Part shown: positions 33,222 to 45,105 of the stretch, one piece after another
How positions within the stretch are numbered: position 1 is the first letter of the stretch
How the letters are laid out: each line of letters starts with the position of its first letter
Origin: Gloeophyllum trabeum ATCC 11539
Taxonomy: Eukaryota > Basidiomycota > Agaricomycetes > Gloeophyllales > Gloeophyllaceae
DNA length: 64,000 nucleotides
NCBI RefSeq assembly: GCF_000344685.1
Contig: NW_006920410.1
Span: 2,048,902-2,112,901, forward strand
Reading direction: 5' to 3'
Notes under the pieces: generated by a model
What the model was told of the DNA's origin: nothing
The model's input: the letters and a program-made list of their open reading frames with translations, nothing else
Database searches by the model: none
Position numbers and translations under genes: made by a program

Positions 33222-33249
33222 ATATTATATATATATATGTGTGTGTGTG
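33222..33249. repeat. Compound (AT)n(GT)n microsatellite
   Basis: An alternating AT run passes directly into a GT run just after the VPS20 stop codon, in its presumed 3' untranslated region. Length is likely to vary between strains. Confidence 0.85.
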
Positions 33250-33381
33250 CTTGAGCATTGTACTATAGCGTACCACTGATAATACACGGCAAACTCGTCC
33301 GAAGAATCTATGTAGCGCCGGTATGTGTAAGTTAACTAGCAGATGAGTGCTGTACTTTTGGGTTGGAGAAACTTGATGGTT

Positions 33382-35666
33382 CTAAGCTTTCCTCCGCTTC
33401 CCATTCGAAGGGCCCTCCGTAGCCACGCTCTTCCGCTTGACGCTCTGAACTAAACTCTCCAGAGTTCGGTCGCTGCTTATTGCGCCGGTCCTAGGTGCAG
33501 CAGAATCCGAATGGTGCGGCGTCGCCTTCTTGCGTTTAGAGCGCTCCTCAAGTAGCGCCGACATGCTCTTTGTTTTCTTGAAGCTACAGACAGAGGTGGT
33601 TTAGTGACATGATTAGTGAAAGGGAAGGAAGAGACGCACCGGGGGTTGCTAGGATCGATCGCAAAGTTGTAGTCTTCATGTAAGGCGGCAAACCGTTCGT
33701 CCTGAACATCGATCTTGAAGTCCTCTTGAGTCTCATTTTCGCCTTCATCCAAGGGGTTCTTCTTGCTGCGCCTCTTCTTCCCTCTGGCCTTCTCCGACTT
33801 TACCACTGCCTTCATATCAAAGTGGCGAGGCGCCGCCTCAGGGTTATCCGCGGCCGCGAGAAGACTTAGCTCTTCAGCAGTGGAGACATGACGGGAGATA
33901 GAGCCCTTTGACTTCCCCTTCCGCTCACTGGAGACGTCACCTTCCACCGCACTTGCGCCTTCACTGTCTGACCCGAAGAAGTCGTCGGCTCTAGTCGGCT
34001 CCTCCTTTACAGCTGCCTTCGTCTTTAGTTCCTCCTTCCTCTTCTTGCGCTTCTCCTTCATCTTCCGTTGATACTTCTCTAGGGTCGTCTCATCCCCTTG
34101 CTGGTCTTTCGATTCACTCAGGCCGGGGGTAAAGGTGATCTCCATGTCCACATCGGCTTTGTTGTTGTCCTGGGTGCCCCACCCCTCCGGGAGTTCATCG
34201 GTGCCTCCTAGCAAGAGGGCGCGCAATTTATCCCGACTTGCCCCCTTCTTCGCAGCTTCTTCCCGATGACTTGGGTCCTCCTCGGATTCCGAGGATGAAG
34301 CAATATATGCCTTGAAATCAGCTTCCTCAATCTCTTTCTTGGATAGCGCGCGCCTTGTCACGCGGACACGTTCGGGGTCATCCTCATCCCAAGTAAGTTT
34401 GACGCGGGAGTGTCTCAGGGCCTAACAAGACGACGATCAATATATGTACAATGCGTAGACAATCTACATACGTCGGTCACGAAATCCAGGGCCTTGTATG
34501 CCACATTCGCGTCGTCGTTAGCTTCATCGCTAGAAACTCTGTAAGTCAATGCCGCCGCCGAGGCTGCATGCGTTACTCGCCGGCACTCTTCTTCGAAACT
34601 CATGTCGTCGGGAACATAGCTGAGATCGAAGACGTTCGCAGAGTACTCAAGCTCAGTTCCTTGTAGTTCATTATATACATGTGTCGCTGTCTGGACACTG
34701 TCACATTCCACGATAGCATAATAGTATCTGCACTTGACTCGATTTAGCACCGACAAGAGATGGTACTTGTGAAACATACCTCAGCCGTTCGAGCTGGTAT
34801 TTCCTGAGGGCGTCTTCGTCGTAATCTTGTGCGTCCCCAATTTCTATGATGTCGTTTGCGGTGAGTTCATCATCAGAATTGGCGGCCTTCTTCTTGAAGA
34901 GCTCAGCAGGTGGGCCTTCTTTCTCCTCTTTCGCCATTCTTTCCTTGCCAAATTGGCTCGGGTACACGCGAACACTCAGGATCTTCCCCCGTACGACGTT
35001 CTTCGCAGATTTCCCGTTGTCCGCGACAGACGGTGTGGGGGATACGAGGGACGAAAAGACCTTGTAGAGGTGGATAGCACGTACATGATCCCAATCGAGA
35101 TTAACAACCGCTATGCGGCGGGTTGGCATAACATCCGTATCCTGTGACTCGTCTGGATGCGCCTTGGAATATTCTGCGGCCTGTGCCTCAAGGTCGGCGA
35201 AATCGTTTTCGTCCAGATTGATTTCCGCATCCTCATCCTCTTGGGGCTTCCGCTTATCCGTACCCAAGATAACAATGCCATCGTCTTCACTCTCACCCTC
35301 TTCTTGGTCCTGGGCATTGTCTTCTTCGTCCGAGGACTGCAGCAGGACCTCTCCGCGTGCATAGTCCGGTCCAGCAGGCTCTTCCTCATTCTCTAGGCGA
35401 TAGAACTGCCGTAGGTTGTCGTGCTCTTGATTGTCAGAGACTGGTCGTCCGTATTTGTCGACCGAGCGACCTAAGATATCGCTATTAGTCCTGTGCTCAT
35501 GTGAGGATAGCTGGACGGACGTACCTGCACCGCGCTTCTTGTCCTTTTTCTTGCTCTGGTCGAAGATGGACTTGAAACGGTCATCGACGACAACCTTTGC
35601 ATCTTTCCTCTTCAGTCTACGGAAACGCGGGTCACTTTTCAGTCGAGAGAAACGCGGGTCAGACAT
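33382..35666 (-). CDS. ESF1: Nucleolar pre-rRNA processing factor ESF1
   Basis: The ATG at 35666 opens with MSDPRFSRLKSDPRFRRLKR, the duplicated DPRFxxL motif of Esf1. VDDRFKSIFDQSKKKDKKRG and VDKYGRPVSDNQEHDNLRQF follow, then acidic stretches. The NUC153-like centre reads RRIAVVNLDWDHVRAIHLYK, KILSVRVYPSQFGKERMAKE and YYYAIVECDSVQTATHVYNE, and the DLSYVPDDMSFEEECRRVTH block is present. The C-terminal half is Lys/Glu-rich with ERFAALHEDYNFAIDPSNP and FKKTKSMSALLEERSKRKK, then a basic tail KRRKA. Esf1 is needed for early cleavages of 18S pre-rRNA in the SSU processome. Six or so exons, no break seen. It starts 360 bases from the divergent repeat-peptide gene. Confidence 0.9.
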
Positions 35667-36025
35667 GGCGGTGTGTGTTCGAGCTGATGCAGACGGCAGA
35701 GTAGAGCCAATGATCGGGCGTTCAGAGGAAATCTAATCGTGGGAAATTCATCAGGAAAGATGATCAAGTCGCTGACTAGTATGGTAATAGCCCCTGGTTA
35801 CTGTGCGTTGCTACAACGATCTGATGGCCGGCGTCGCCAGTCCTTAAGTACGCTCGGCCTTACATCTTTCCTTTCGCCTTCGTTCGTTCTTGCCCCGTCG
35901 GTGTCTACGCCCACCTTTTTGTTTCTTTCATCCTTTCACTTGGCCGCTGGTCGACCTTCGAATCGCAACCTTCCTTCAGCCTCCTAGTCAATTGCATTCT
36001 ATCCCTCCCCATACCCCAATTCACG
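35667..36025. promoter_or_regulatory. Divergent upstream region of ESF1 and the repeat-peptide gene
   Basis: About 360 bases. The plus-strand end is pyrimidine-rich (35870-36020, with TTTCTTTCATCCTTTCACTT), which fits a strong leader for the repeat-peptide gene. No other feature recognised. Confidence 0.4.
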
Positions 36026-36745
36026 ATGATCTCCTCTCGTTCCACCCTTTTCGCCATCGCGGCCTTCTTGTTCGCTGGTCAGGCTATCGCAGCTCCTATG
36101 CCGATGCCGATGCGGGTATGTCCGTCAGTCCATGTGAGAAACATCCAGTTCTGAGAGCATTTGCAGCAGGCACTGGTGGCCAGAGAACCCGCTGTACCGT
36201 TCGAGGTCATCCCTGCTTACATTAAGAGGGCGGACCTGAATACCGTGGCCGAGGAGACGCCCACGAAGGGCGAGAATGGCAGAATAGTGGCCTACAGGCG
36301 TGCTGATGTCAACACCATGGCCGAGGAGACGCCTACGAAGGGCGAGAATGGCGCGATCGTGGCCTACAACAAGCGCGCCGACGTGAACACCGTGCCGGCT
36401 GAGAAGGCCACAAAGAGTGAAACGGGCGAGATCGTAGCCTACGACAAGCGTGCCGACGTTAACACGATTCCAGCTGAGAAGGCCACGAAGAGCGACACGG
36501 GCGAGATTGTAGCCTACGACAAGCGCGCAGACGTGAACACCATGCCAGCTGAGCAGCCCACGAAGAGCGAGAATGGCCAGATCGTGGCATATAACAAGCG
36601 CGCAGACGTGAACACCATACCGGCTGAGCAGCCCACGAAGAGCGAGAATGGCCAGATCGTGGCATATAACAAGCGCGCAGACGTGAACACCATACCGGCT
36701 GAGCAGCCCACGAAGAGCGAGAATGGCCAGATCGTCGCGTACTAG
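36026..36745 (+). CDS. Secreted Kex2-processed repeat peptide precursor (KEP)
   Basis: Two exons (36026-36115 and 36167-36745) give 222 aa. Exon 1 is a signal peptide (MISSRSTLFAIAAFLFAGQA, then IAAPMPMP). After a 21-residue pro-segment ending IKR come seven repeats of 22-25 residues at 36230, 36302, 36377, 36452, 36527, 36602 and 36677. Each starts AD(V/L)NT, has PTK or ATK in the middle and ends G(E/Q/R/A)IVAY. Six are followed by a dibasic site (NKR, DKR or RR); the last stops right after IVAY. A leader plus repeats separated by Lys-Arg is the form of precursors cut by the Golgi protease Kex2, as in mating factors and fungal repeat peptides. No Cys is present. No modification enzyme (UstYa-like, methyltransferase) lies nearby in this window. 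The product and its function are unknown. Confidence 0.85.
36230..36745 (+). repeat. Tandem 75-bp coding repeat (seven units)
   Basis: Seven units, the first 72 bp, the last 66 bp plus stop, the rest 75 bp. Units five to seven are almost identical at DNA level, while units one and two differ most. This shows recent unequal duplication or gene conversion at the 3' side. Confidence 0.92.
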
Positions 36746-37192
36746 GTGAGCAGATATCGACTTGTATGATAGGCCTGTCTTGTTGATTCACTGGCTAGGC
36801 ATCATCTGGGAGCATGCCGTGGGAGGACTGTTGTAAGAGTAGAGCACGTCTGACTGTTGTCTGTGGAAGAAGCTGGCTTCACGGTGGCGATTTTGTTATT
36901 GCATTTCTGTAAAGCTTTTGGCGTAGATATTGCTCGTGAACACCCTTCGTTTTATGTTCATCTTGCAATGCAACGAACTAGCAAGAGTCGCTACAGATTA
37001 GTGTCTGCTACGCTGCTTTTATTCCCTGTTAGGCCATTACCAAAAATAACTACACGGTTCCTCGACGCGTGTATCACGTGATCTTGGGCGTGTACGCGTT
37101 GAATTCAAGATCGCCGCCTCAATCAACGGCTAAACAACCTCCATCGCCTCCGTGCATACATCTGCTTCGTGTTTCCTGCTCTCTGCGTAAGG
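36746..37192. other. Intergenic, repeat-peptide gene to INCENP
   Basis: About 450 bases holding the presumed 3' region of the repeat-peptide gene and the upstream region of the INCENP-like gene. AT-richer than the flanks; nothing else recognised. Confidence 0.4.
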
Positions 37193-40100
37193 ATGGGGGA
37201 CGGCCAGTCTGGTATTGTAGCGTGGGTCGCGTCTGTTCGGTCAACATTAGCAAGCGATCCTGCCGCGCAAGTCTTCGAGGACCAAATTCGACAGCATGGA
37301 TTCCTGTTTCTCGATAATTATCTTCAGAGTATCCTTGAGGGGCCCAAAAGAGAGTGAGTGCAGCTCATGGCTTATGGTGGCTCCCTTATCTCATACCCGT
37401 TAGGCCTATAATCGAACTTGTTAAGACCCCGGGCCGCAAGAAGGACGCGCCAAAGAGGACACGAGCTGCTACAGCTGCTGCTGCCAAGGCGAAGTCAGTG
37501 ATTTCTACAAGTCTAGAGGTATTTCTATGCTCCTGCGAGGCGCGATTGTATCGCTGATCGCGCTCAGGCCGAAGACTCTGGGAAAGAGAATGATGCGCCT
37601 GTTAATAGCTTCCACCAAGCGTTGCTGAATGCTAAGGCAGGTCCGCCAGAGGACGACGTGGAAGTGCTAGACTGGGTTCAACATGGGAAACCTTCGGTCA
37701 AACTCGCCTCACAGCCGCCTGGTCTCCTCTCCAGAGAAGCTGACCAACCCTTGACCATCGTGGATGTGGCAGATTCTCCCCCAACCACACCCACGCGAGA
37801 TAAGGACGAGGTAGTCATTTATGAGATGGAGAGCTCTCCTGTACGTCCCACCTCCGAATCTCCGACAGCCATGAATCGGGCCCGCGAAGACCTTTTGGGG
37901 ATCCGATCAGAACCACCCAATGAGTTAAGTATCATCGCTGAAGACGACGAGCTTGACAACCGAAGTCAGCACATCTCCGCTACGACCTCGGAACGAAAGG
38001 CGTCTAGCGCACGCCCTGACGCTGAATCTACTTCAGGCCCGGACTCGTACAGTATGCCGCAGCCAGATGCCACTGGACCCAACGAAGAGGTGATTGGAGT
38101 ACAAGATGTCCTGTCAACTACATCCGCGGCTCCTGGTACTCACCTCACCTCATCGGAGAATACAGCCGACTCGACTCCTCAGGTGGCGGCTTCCTCTGCG
38201 TTGGCGCCTTCCGCGGACCGTGGCACCCAACCTCCATCGTTACCTTCCTTCCAATCGGGGGATATTGTGATGGTTCCGCTGCGTGAATCTCACGATTCGC
38301 CGAAACTCCTGAATAGAAAGGGCAGTATACCTCAGTTCCCTTCGTTACGGGCTCCTTCACCGCTACGCAAATCCATGAAAGCCCCGAGAGAGCCATCCGT
38401 CGGAGCTGGGCTGTTGCCATCAGCGCATGCAGCTGGGCCGTCATCGGTGCCCGGTGCGAAGCGGACATCTTGGTTGGCTAAGGCGAGGGAAGCGAAAGCG
38501 ATTGAAGCACCTGCTAGACGTGCGCAGACTCCAAAAGAGACAGCTTCCTACTTGGACCTGCCTGGATCATCTTCCAGCCTCAAACGGAAGAGCAGTGAAA
38601 TGGCGCACCCCTTCTTGTTGGATCCCACCTCCCATTCCCAAGCAGAGGAAAACGATAGAAAGACAAAGGTTGCCAAACTAGGTCAAGACCCTGAAGTCCC
38701 ACAGGCTCAGGAGCGCGATTCTAGGGACCAATTAGGCTTCCCTCAGACTGAGGTCCATCAACATTTTGCTGACCCCTCCCAAGAGGATGGTCTCCTTGGT
38801 CGCTTAAAGCGCACTGTAGAGGAATTCGGGCGGACAGGCAAGAGCTTCGGTGGGAAGTCGCTCGGGGGGCCTGCCGCGGTTGCAGCCTTAGCTGAGGCAA
38901 GGAGAGCCGCCGAGGCAAAAGTGGCGGAGAGGAAAAAGATGGAAGACCCCTTGGAACGTGCGGATCCCGATTCGAAAGAAATTATGGAGACCGCTTCGGC
39001 TTCGACGCCTCCAGATAGTCCTTCTACGAAGGCTCCTTCTCCAGTGCCCCATCTAGAACCTGCATTGAGCAATGCAAGAACGAGGCTAAGCGTGTCTGAC
39101 CTTGTTGGATCTAGCAAAGATGTCAATCACAAAGCAAACTCAAGCACTCCTGCGATGCCATCTGTACCAGCGGGCTCCCTGGACCAGGCACAAAATGAGG
39201 AACATGGCGCAGGGAATAGTGGTTCTACTACACCTCCGAACTCGCCACCCCATCGACTACCTCAGGACTTCGTAATGCCGATTGACAAAGTATTCAGCAA
39301 GCCTCCGCCAGTTTTTGCACCTCCTTCGCGTAATTCTCCCAGCGATCGAGCTGAGAGCACCACCTCTCATCTGAAGCAAGTGATCACGGGAACGTCAACC
39401 GCCAAGGTTTTCAAGTTGCCGTCCCCGGTATCTTTGGGCATACCGCCCAAGTTGCACCCTTTCCAGGTAGGACCATCTGCATTAGATAATAAGCCTGCCC
39501 TTTCTGCGCAATCCAGCGCTGCCAGTATTTTCTCCGAGCCTGTCTTTGACTCACAGCCTTCGTGGTTGGTGCCAACTCAGGAAACAGACCCTACTATACC
39601 AAACTCACCAGCGGAACAGCCAGCGGACGAGGATCTCTGTACTCCCTTGGATGAAGAAGACGAAGAAGACAGATATCGGAAAGACTTCGCCAAGAACAAC
39701 CCTTCCTGGACGCCTTTTGGCTTTGTTGATCCGAATGAGTCCATTACTTGGACCACAGATGCCACGGAGAGCCACAAGGGGGATACAGGTCCCATTGGTG
39801 ATACCAGAGCCATCGCACCTGTCGAGGATCCAGCTCCAGAGTCTGAAGATGCATTCGACGAGGCGGGAGACCAACGTATCATGTTGGATGAGAAAGATGC
39901 TCCTGATATGGACCTAGACGACGAAGATGAACAATGGGACGAAGGTGATGATGCTGATCATGCACATGTACTGCCAAAGCTGTCGGACCAACTGGGCGAA
40001 GTGAGTTCACCTATTTGCTCGCGGACTTTTACTGATTGGCACTAAACAGTCGAAATCAAGTTGCTCGCAATCTACAGGCCGGAGCGAAAGTCAGATGTCC

Positions 40101-41250
40101 GTCGCGTCGTCTGCGACGTCCACCTCCCAAATGGGTTTCTTCGGTCATGCCGCCAGGTTTGTGAGCAGCGCACTGGGCAGCAACAAGAAGAAAGCCGAGC
40201 CAGTGAAGAGCCTGCAACTGGCTGCAGCGGCAGCTAAGAAGGTATACTCATTTCTTCCTGTCGCGAATATCTTGAGTCTGATAACATATGCAGCAACAAG
40301 AAGAGCAGGAAAGGAAGACAGCTCGACTGAAGGAGATGGAGGCCCGTCGGCAACAAGCGACCCAGCGGAAGGCAGAGGAAGAGAAGGCGCGCGCAATGGA
40401 GGAAGAACGCAAGGCGAAAGAGGAAGCCGACAAACGCAAACGGGAGCGAGAGGAACATACAGAGAAGCGACTTCTGAAGATAAATGGAAAGAAGGTGATG
40501 TTTTCCGTTGGAGTCTTCTTAGTTGATATTCACATCTCCTACGAGCAGGTCGAGGACGATGCTGCCAACAAGAAACGCAAAGTAATATCGGAGCCAGAAA
40601 AGAAGGTGGAATCCAAGAAGCCGCCTTCGAAGGAGAAGAAGGACGTTATACCTCGAGCTCCGCCTGCATTGCCTCGTTCGCAATCGAAGACAAACTTGAA
40701 GTCTGTTGCGACTCCAAAGCATCCCGTTGCCAATAGTGGGGGTGCTGGTGCATCGAGTGCGAAACCTTCCGCTTCCTCTCAGCCGACGACTAGCAACATG
40801 AGCAAAGACAAGGGGAAAGCCAAGGCCCAGGAAGAGGGCTTGACGGAGAAACTGAGACCGAAGACACCCTTACGCACTCCAAGTCAGACTCAGATGCCAC
40901 CACCCAAGCAGGTTCGCCAACCTCCGGCGGCGCCTCCGCCAAGTGAAAGCATCGAACTGCCGGACATCGACAGCGAGTACTCTGACTCTGACGACGAGAA
41001 CCGCAAACGCACGTTCGATCCACCTAACTGGGCGCAGTCACCGAACCTCAGGCAAGCTTTGGAGCAGCAGAGCACGGTCAATCCGGATCATATATTTGGG
41101 GCTGTCAGACCACTGCACATGGAGGAGATATTCAGGACCAGGCAAAGTCGCTTCCGAGCGAGAACCAGTTCCGCGAACTGGACTGGTGCTGACAGGCTCA
41201 CAGTTGAAGAGCAGCTCGACTATGCCAGGCGTATGGGCTATGACCAGTAG
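37193..41250 (+). CDS. SLI15: Inner centromere protein INCENP/Sli15
   Basis: The ATG at 37193 gives MGDGQSGIVAWVASVRSTLA and a short helical N-terminus (FEDQIRQHGFLFLDNYLQSI), where INCENP binds Survivin and Borealin. A very long disordered Ser/Pro/acidic middle follows, largely one exon from about 37569 to 39999. A Lys/Glu/Arg-rich single helix comes next (QQEEQERKTARLKEMEARRQ ... EEADKRKREREEHTEKRL). The C-terminal IN-box reads DSEYSDSDDENRKRTFDPPN, WAQSPNLRQALEQQSTVNPD, HIFGAVRPLHMEEIFRTRQS, then RFRARTSSANWTGADRLT. This segment binds and activates Aurora/Ipl1 kinase; the SS near the end matches the TSS activation site. The helix plus IN-box makes the call firm. Confidence 0.88.
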
Positions 41251-41465
41251 GTTATATGGCAGAGCACCACGACACTTCCGTTTCCAATGGTCTGACTGAC
41301 AGGCGACATTATCCGGACTTGTTCTGTATATTATTTGTGTATCAATTAGGTTACTTAAGTCAAGGAGCATACGCATGACAACACCCGTATTTCGGAGGAT
41401 GAATATGTTACACAGCCTTACAAGCATAAGCAAGGCATAGATTTCACAGACAGGGCAGCTGACGT

Positions 41466-42168
41466 TTACTCAGCTTTGCAGTACAGTTTGTGACGAGACT
41501 TCCAGTTTTCTGTCTGCAATGATAGTCAGTCTATATCGCAGGACAAAGGACACTTATCAAGGACCTGGCAGATCCTGGGGCAATAATAGGCGACCTGCAG
41601 GCATTTAAAGCTAGCAAGGACGAGATCCTACACGACGTACCTTGCACCTGCTGCATTGCTGCAATCGCGACGGAGGGAATAGCTGCCCCGGACACTGCAG
41701 AGGATGTTATCTCAGGGATGCACGAACCGAAGTGCCCATTCTTACCTTGTAATTGGTGCAACAGAGGTTAGGGGCACACTCCAACCTCAGCGCTTTGGCG
41801 CGTTGCAAGTTACCCCTCTTCTCGTACAACTGTGCGAGATTCTCGTGGGAGGCAGCTAGGTCGAACTTGAACGGAGGACCGGCTGTTTCGAATGTCAATA
41901 GCCCGCTTCAAATGATTCTCTGATTCGTCTAGGCAACCCGTTTCAAGTACAGCTCTCCCAAGGCATTGAGAGTTATGGCAGTGGAGGTGTGAGAGGGAGG
42001 CAGACTCTGCTCCTTCATCTCGAGGGCTTGCAGGTGCAATCGTTCCGCACCCTGCAGGTCTCCAGCACGCCCAAGCTCAAATGCCTGGCCATCCAAAGCC
42101 AGCGCCTCAGGAAGTGCAAATGCACGCTCCTGAATGGGATTGATTTCCATGTTCAGATGGAAAGACAT
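41466..42168 (-). pseudogene. TPR-MYND zinc finger protein gene with two compensating frameshifts
   Basis: From the ATG at 42168 the protein reads MSFHLNMEINPIQERAFALP, then TPR helices (GRAGDLQGAERLHLQALEMK, STAITLNALGELYLK). At about 41940 the frame slips by one. The next TPR (LDESENHLKRAIDIRN) is read in another frame until about 41885, where a second slip restores AGPPFKFDLAASHENLAQLY. After two more introns a MYND finger follows, with Cys pairs in CTNYKCPGQLF, QCSRCKVAYYCPRICQ and HKLYCKAE. The two slips add up to three bases, so the ends stay in register, but the original frame meets a TAG. Basidiomycetes have many TPR-MYND proteins of unknown role. It could be a true pseudogene, or an intact gene with assembly indels. 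Confidence 0.6.
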
Positions 42169-42405
42169 TGTCGAACTGGGGTGCTGCAGGCACTGAGGCA
42201 GCAGTGCGGTCTAGGCGAGATGCGGTGAAGCTCAGCCACTGATTCGAGCACGTGGAGGCGGGCAGTGTTTGCGCTTATTTGTAGTCCCAGGTCGGCGTCA
42301 GGCTCCTCCTTTGCCGTGTTCGCCACCACAACCGACCTTGTAACACCGACCGTACATAACTGACCTCTGTGGCTCTCTCGTTTGCGACGCTTTCCTTCTA
42401 TCGCT

Positions 42406-45105
42406 ATGGCTTCGTCTTCCTCCTCATCGCCTGAGATATCGGCCGCACCTGCTAGACACTCTCCTGATCAGTCAGCACATAAATATTCCACGATTGATGA
42501 AGTGCTTGAGGATCTATCAAGGTATCGTCGTCTTTTCCTTTCGCATCTTATCATCCATTTCTGACCCATTTCACTATCCAGTCGTTTTATTCTCAATCTT
42601 CCCGACGAGGAGCTTGCATCATTAGAACGCGTCTGTTTTCAGGTTGAACAAGCGTATGTCCGAGCCACCCTCACACTCGATTGTCCTACGTTCTTATTTT
42701 CGTCCCTAGTCACTGGTTCTATGAAGATTTTATCAGAGAAGAAAACCCCAAATTTCCGTCCCTGCCCCTCAAAAGATTCTCCGCCCTCTTGTTCCACGCT
42801 TGCCCGTTGCTCCGTCAGTGGAGTCATGACCACGAACAGGCCTTCAACAACTTCATGCAGTACAAGACGAGAGTACCCGTCTGCGGTGCGATCATGTTGA
42901 ACGACACTTGGGAGAAGGTAAGTTCTACTTACTGGGGTGTTGTTTCGGGACCTGTTCTTACGAACCTGTGTCACGGTGCATCAGTGCATCCTTGTAAAGG
43001 GATGGAAGTCTTCTTCGGGCTGGGGGTTTCCGAAGGGAAAGATCAATCAGGATGAAGAACCGCACAAATGCGCTGTCCGAGAAGTACGTCTTATCCCTTG
43101 TGTTCGCTATTCAGTCCCAACATGAACGTCCCCCGTATCAGGTCTTGGAGGAGACTGGATATGATTTATCGGGCAAGATTGATCCAGAGGATGTCATTGA
43201 AATGTCAATCCGTGAACAGAAAATATCATTGTATATTGTACCCGGCATTCCTGAGGATTACCCCTTCAAGACAAGAACGCGCAAGGAAATCAGTGTAAGG
43301 ACTACTGTTTGAAGCCATTGCCACTGAAGTCCAACTCATTTTCCTCATTTTACAGAGGATAGAATGGTTCAAACTTACCGACTTGCCGACGTGGAGGAGA
43401 AACAAAGCTGTCCCCGGCAAGTTCTATCTGATATCTCCGTTCATTGGGTGCGTCTACTTCACATCTGTGGTGTACGCTATTTCTGAGGATACCTCACAGT
43501 CCTTTGAAAGCTTTCATCAACGAACGGAGGCCACGGACAGGACGCAAGCCGGCGAGAATGAAAGATCCCAGTGCTGCATCACGCATCGAGGAGGGCGTCG
43601 ATCTTACCCTAGATCTGCATTCGCATATCAGCATCTCCCATACTCATAACACACAGGAGTCCAGTTCTTCGTCTTCCGTAGATAACGGCGGGCCCGATAC
43701 TCCGTCGCCGCAGTGGAGTGAGCCTGCTGCGACGCAGGTCGTCGTAAACGGGAACGACGAAGCTCCCTCGTCCGCTCTGGACCCTGATCTTGCCCGCTTG
43801 TTGACTGCGCTTTCATTGTCTGCCGCTAACGGTACCACTTTCACGACCAAGAATGAAGGGCCAGCGATCACCAGTACAAAGGGCACCGAAGCATTATCCT
43901 CGACTCCGGTTCCTGCGGTCGCGTCTTCTGTGGATCCCGTATTGGCCTCTTCATCCAGTGTTCCGTCTCAAACCTATTATCTCGATCACTCTGGAGAGCC
44001 AACTTCTGGTGCCTCCAGACCACTTGGTGAATATTCACCGCAAAGCCTTGAGCTACCGTCGAGCTCAGTGGCAGAAAGCGCGCCGCATGCTGTCCCGGTG
44101 GTAGCCAGTCATTCTGAACATGCCATCTGTGACCAGGCAGACGGTCTTTCCAATACCTCCCAAGTCTCGACCTCTCCCCCTCCTACTGCTGTATCCGCTA
44201 CTTCTGCGGCCGCGCCATCCACAACCTCATCATCTAGGCCAGCTGTTGCTCGTCGTGGTTCCGGTGCCACGGCTGACATCTCTCCATATCTCTCACGACC
44301 TTCCGAAATACCATCTTCTGGAAAGCGGTTGAAACAGCTGGCACTGCTGGAGACGGTGGCGGATGAGTCCGCCAGGATGACACCTGTCCTCATGCATCGT
44401 AATTTGGTCACCCCCACGAGTGCACTGGATGGTCGGATGTCCGTAGCTCCCTCCTCGCCTATGTCCGCGACCTCGCATGGTCACCCCTCCAATACGTTGT
44501 ATGCGAGCCCGAGAGATCCTCGAGTCATCTACTCATCGGGTGCTCAGGCGTTGCCTTCCCCCTCGTTTACCCCTCTACCCGCCGGTTCCTCGTTAGGCGT
44601 ACCGCATCCCCATGCTGCGATGCCATATGACCCATTCCGGGTGCGCTCACAGACATCGATGTCCTTCCACCCTGCGCCTCCTACCCATCACTACCGTGCA
44701 GCTGGTCGATCGAGCATGCACGAGAAACAACTGCTTGCAGCTCTGAATGGACCAGTGGGCGGTAATAGCTCGCATCCCTCTCAACACGTGGCTCCCCTCC
44801 GCCCGGCCTATGGTGCCTATCCATCCGGGTCTGCGACGCCTTCGAAATTCCTCCACTCTGCGCAGTCAATGGAAAATTTCAACCATCCGCGCGTTAGCAA
44901 TGTTCTACCGCCCATGCAACCACCTGCTCCGTATGCGCCCCGCGGTCCTTCCGATGCTATGGGCTTTACTGCTCCTCGCTCTTCCGTACCCCCCGATAAT
45001 GCTCATCTGTTGTCAATCCTGAACTCTCATGGACCTATGCGAGTGCAACCTCCGGCGGTGGCTATCCCACCACCTGGCGTTATCAATACCATCGGTAGTA
45101 GGTAA
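42406..45105 (+). CDS. DCP2: mRNA decapping enzyme DCP2 (Nudix hydrolase)
   Basis: The ATG at 42406 opens with a Ser-rich head, then the Dcp2 regulatory domain: EVLEDLSSRFILNLPDEELA, SLERVCFQVEQA and HWFYEDFIREENPKFPSLPL. The catalytic Nudix domain starts VPVCGAIMLNDTWEKCILVK and holds the Nudix box GFPKGKINQDEEPHKCAVRE followed by VLEETGYD; the E residues there bind metal. The Box B helix appears as RRNKAVPGKFYLISPFIGPL KAFINERRP. The rest, about 500 residues in one exon, is disordered, Pro/Ser-rich and ends VINTIGSR. Dcp2 removes the m7G cap in P-bodies with Dcp1 and Edc factors. Confidence 0.93.

Noticed and set aside
36026..36745. Dikaritin-type cyclic peptide cluster
   Set aside because: The precursor form fits, but no UstYa/DUF3328 oxidase, tyrosinase or transporter lies next to it. 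Neighbours are ESF1 and INCENP, so a biosynthetic cluster is not supported here.
36459..36791. Minus-strand repetitive frame opposite the peptide repeats
   Set aside because: Any tandem coding repeat gives repeated frames on the other strand. The plus strand has the signal peptide, intron and dibasic sites.
41880..41945. An intron over the TPR frame slip
   Set aside because: The segment codes a good TPR helix pair (LDESENHLKRAIDIRN) in its own frame, so it was exon, and no GT-AG choice joins the flanks in frame.
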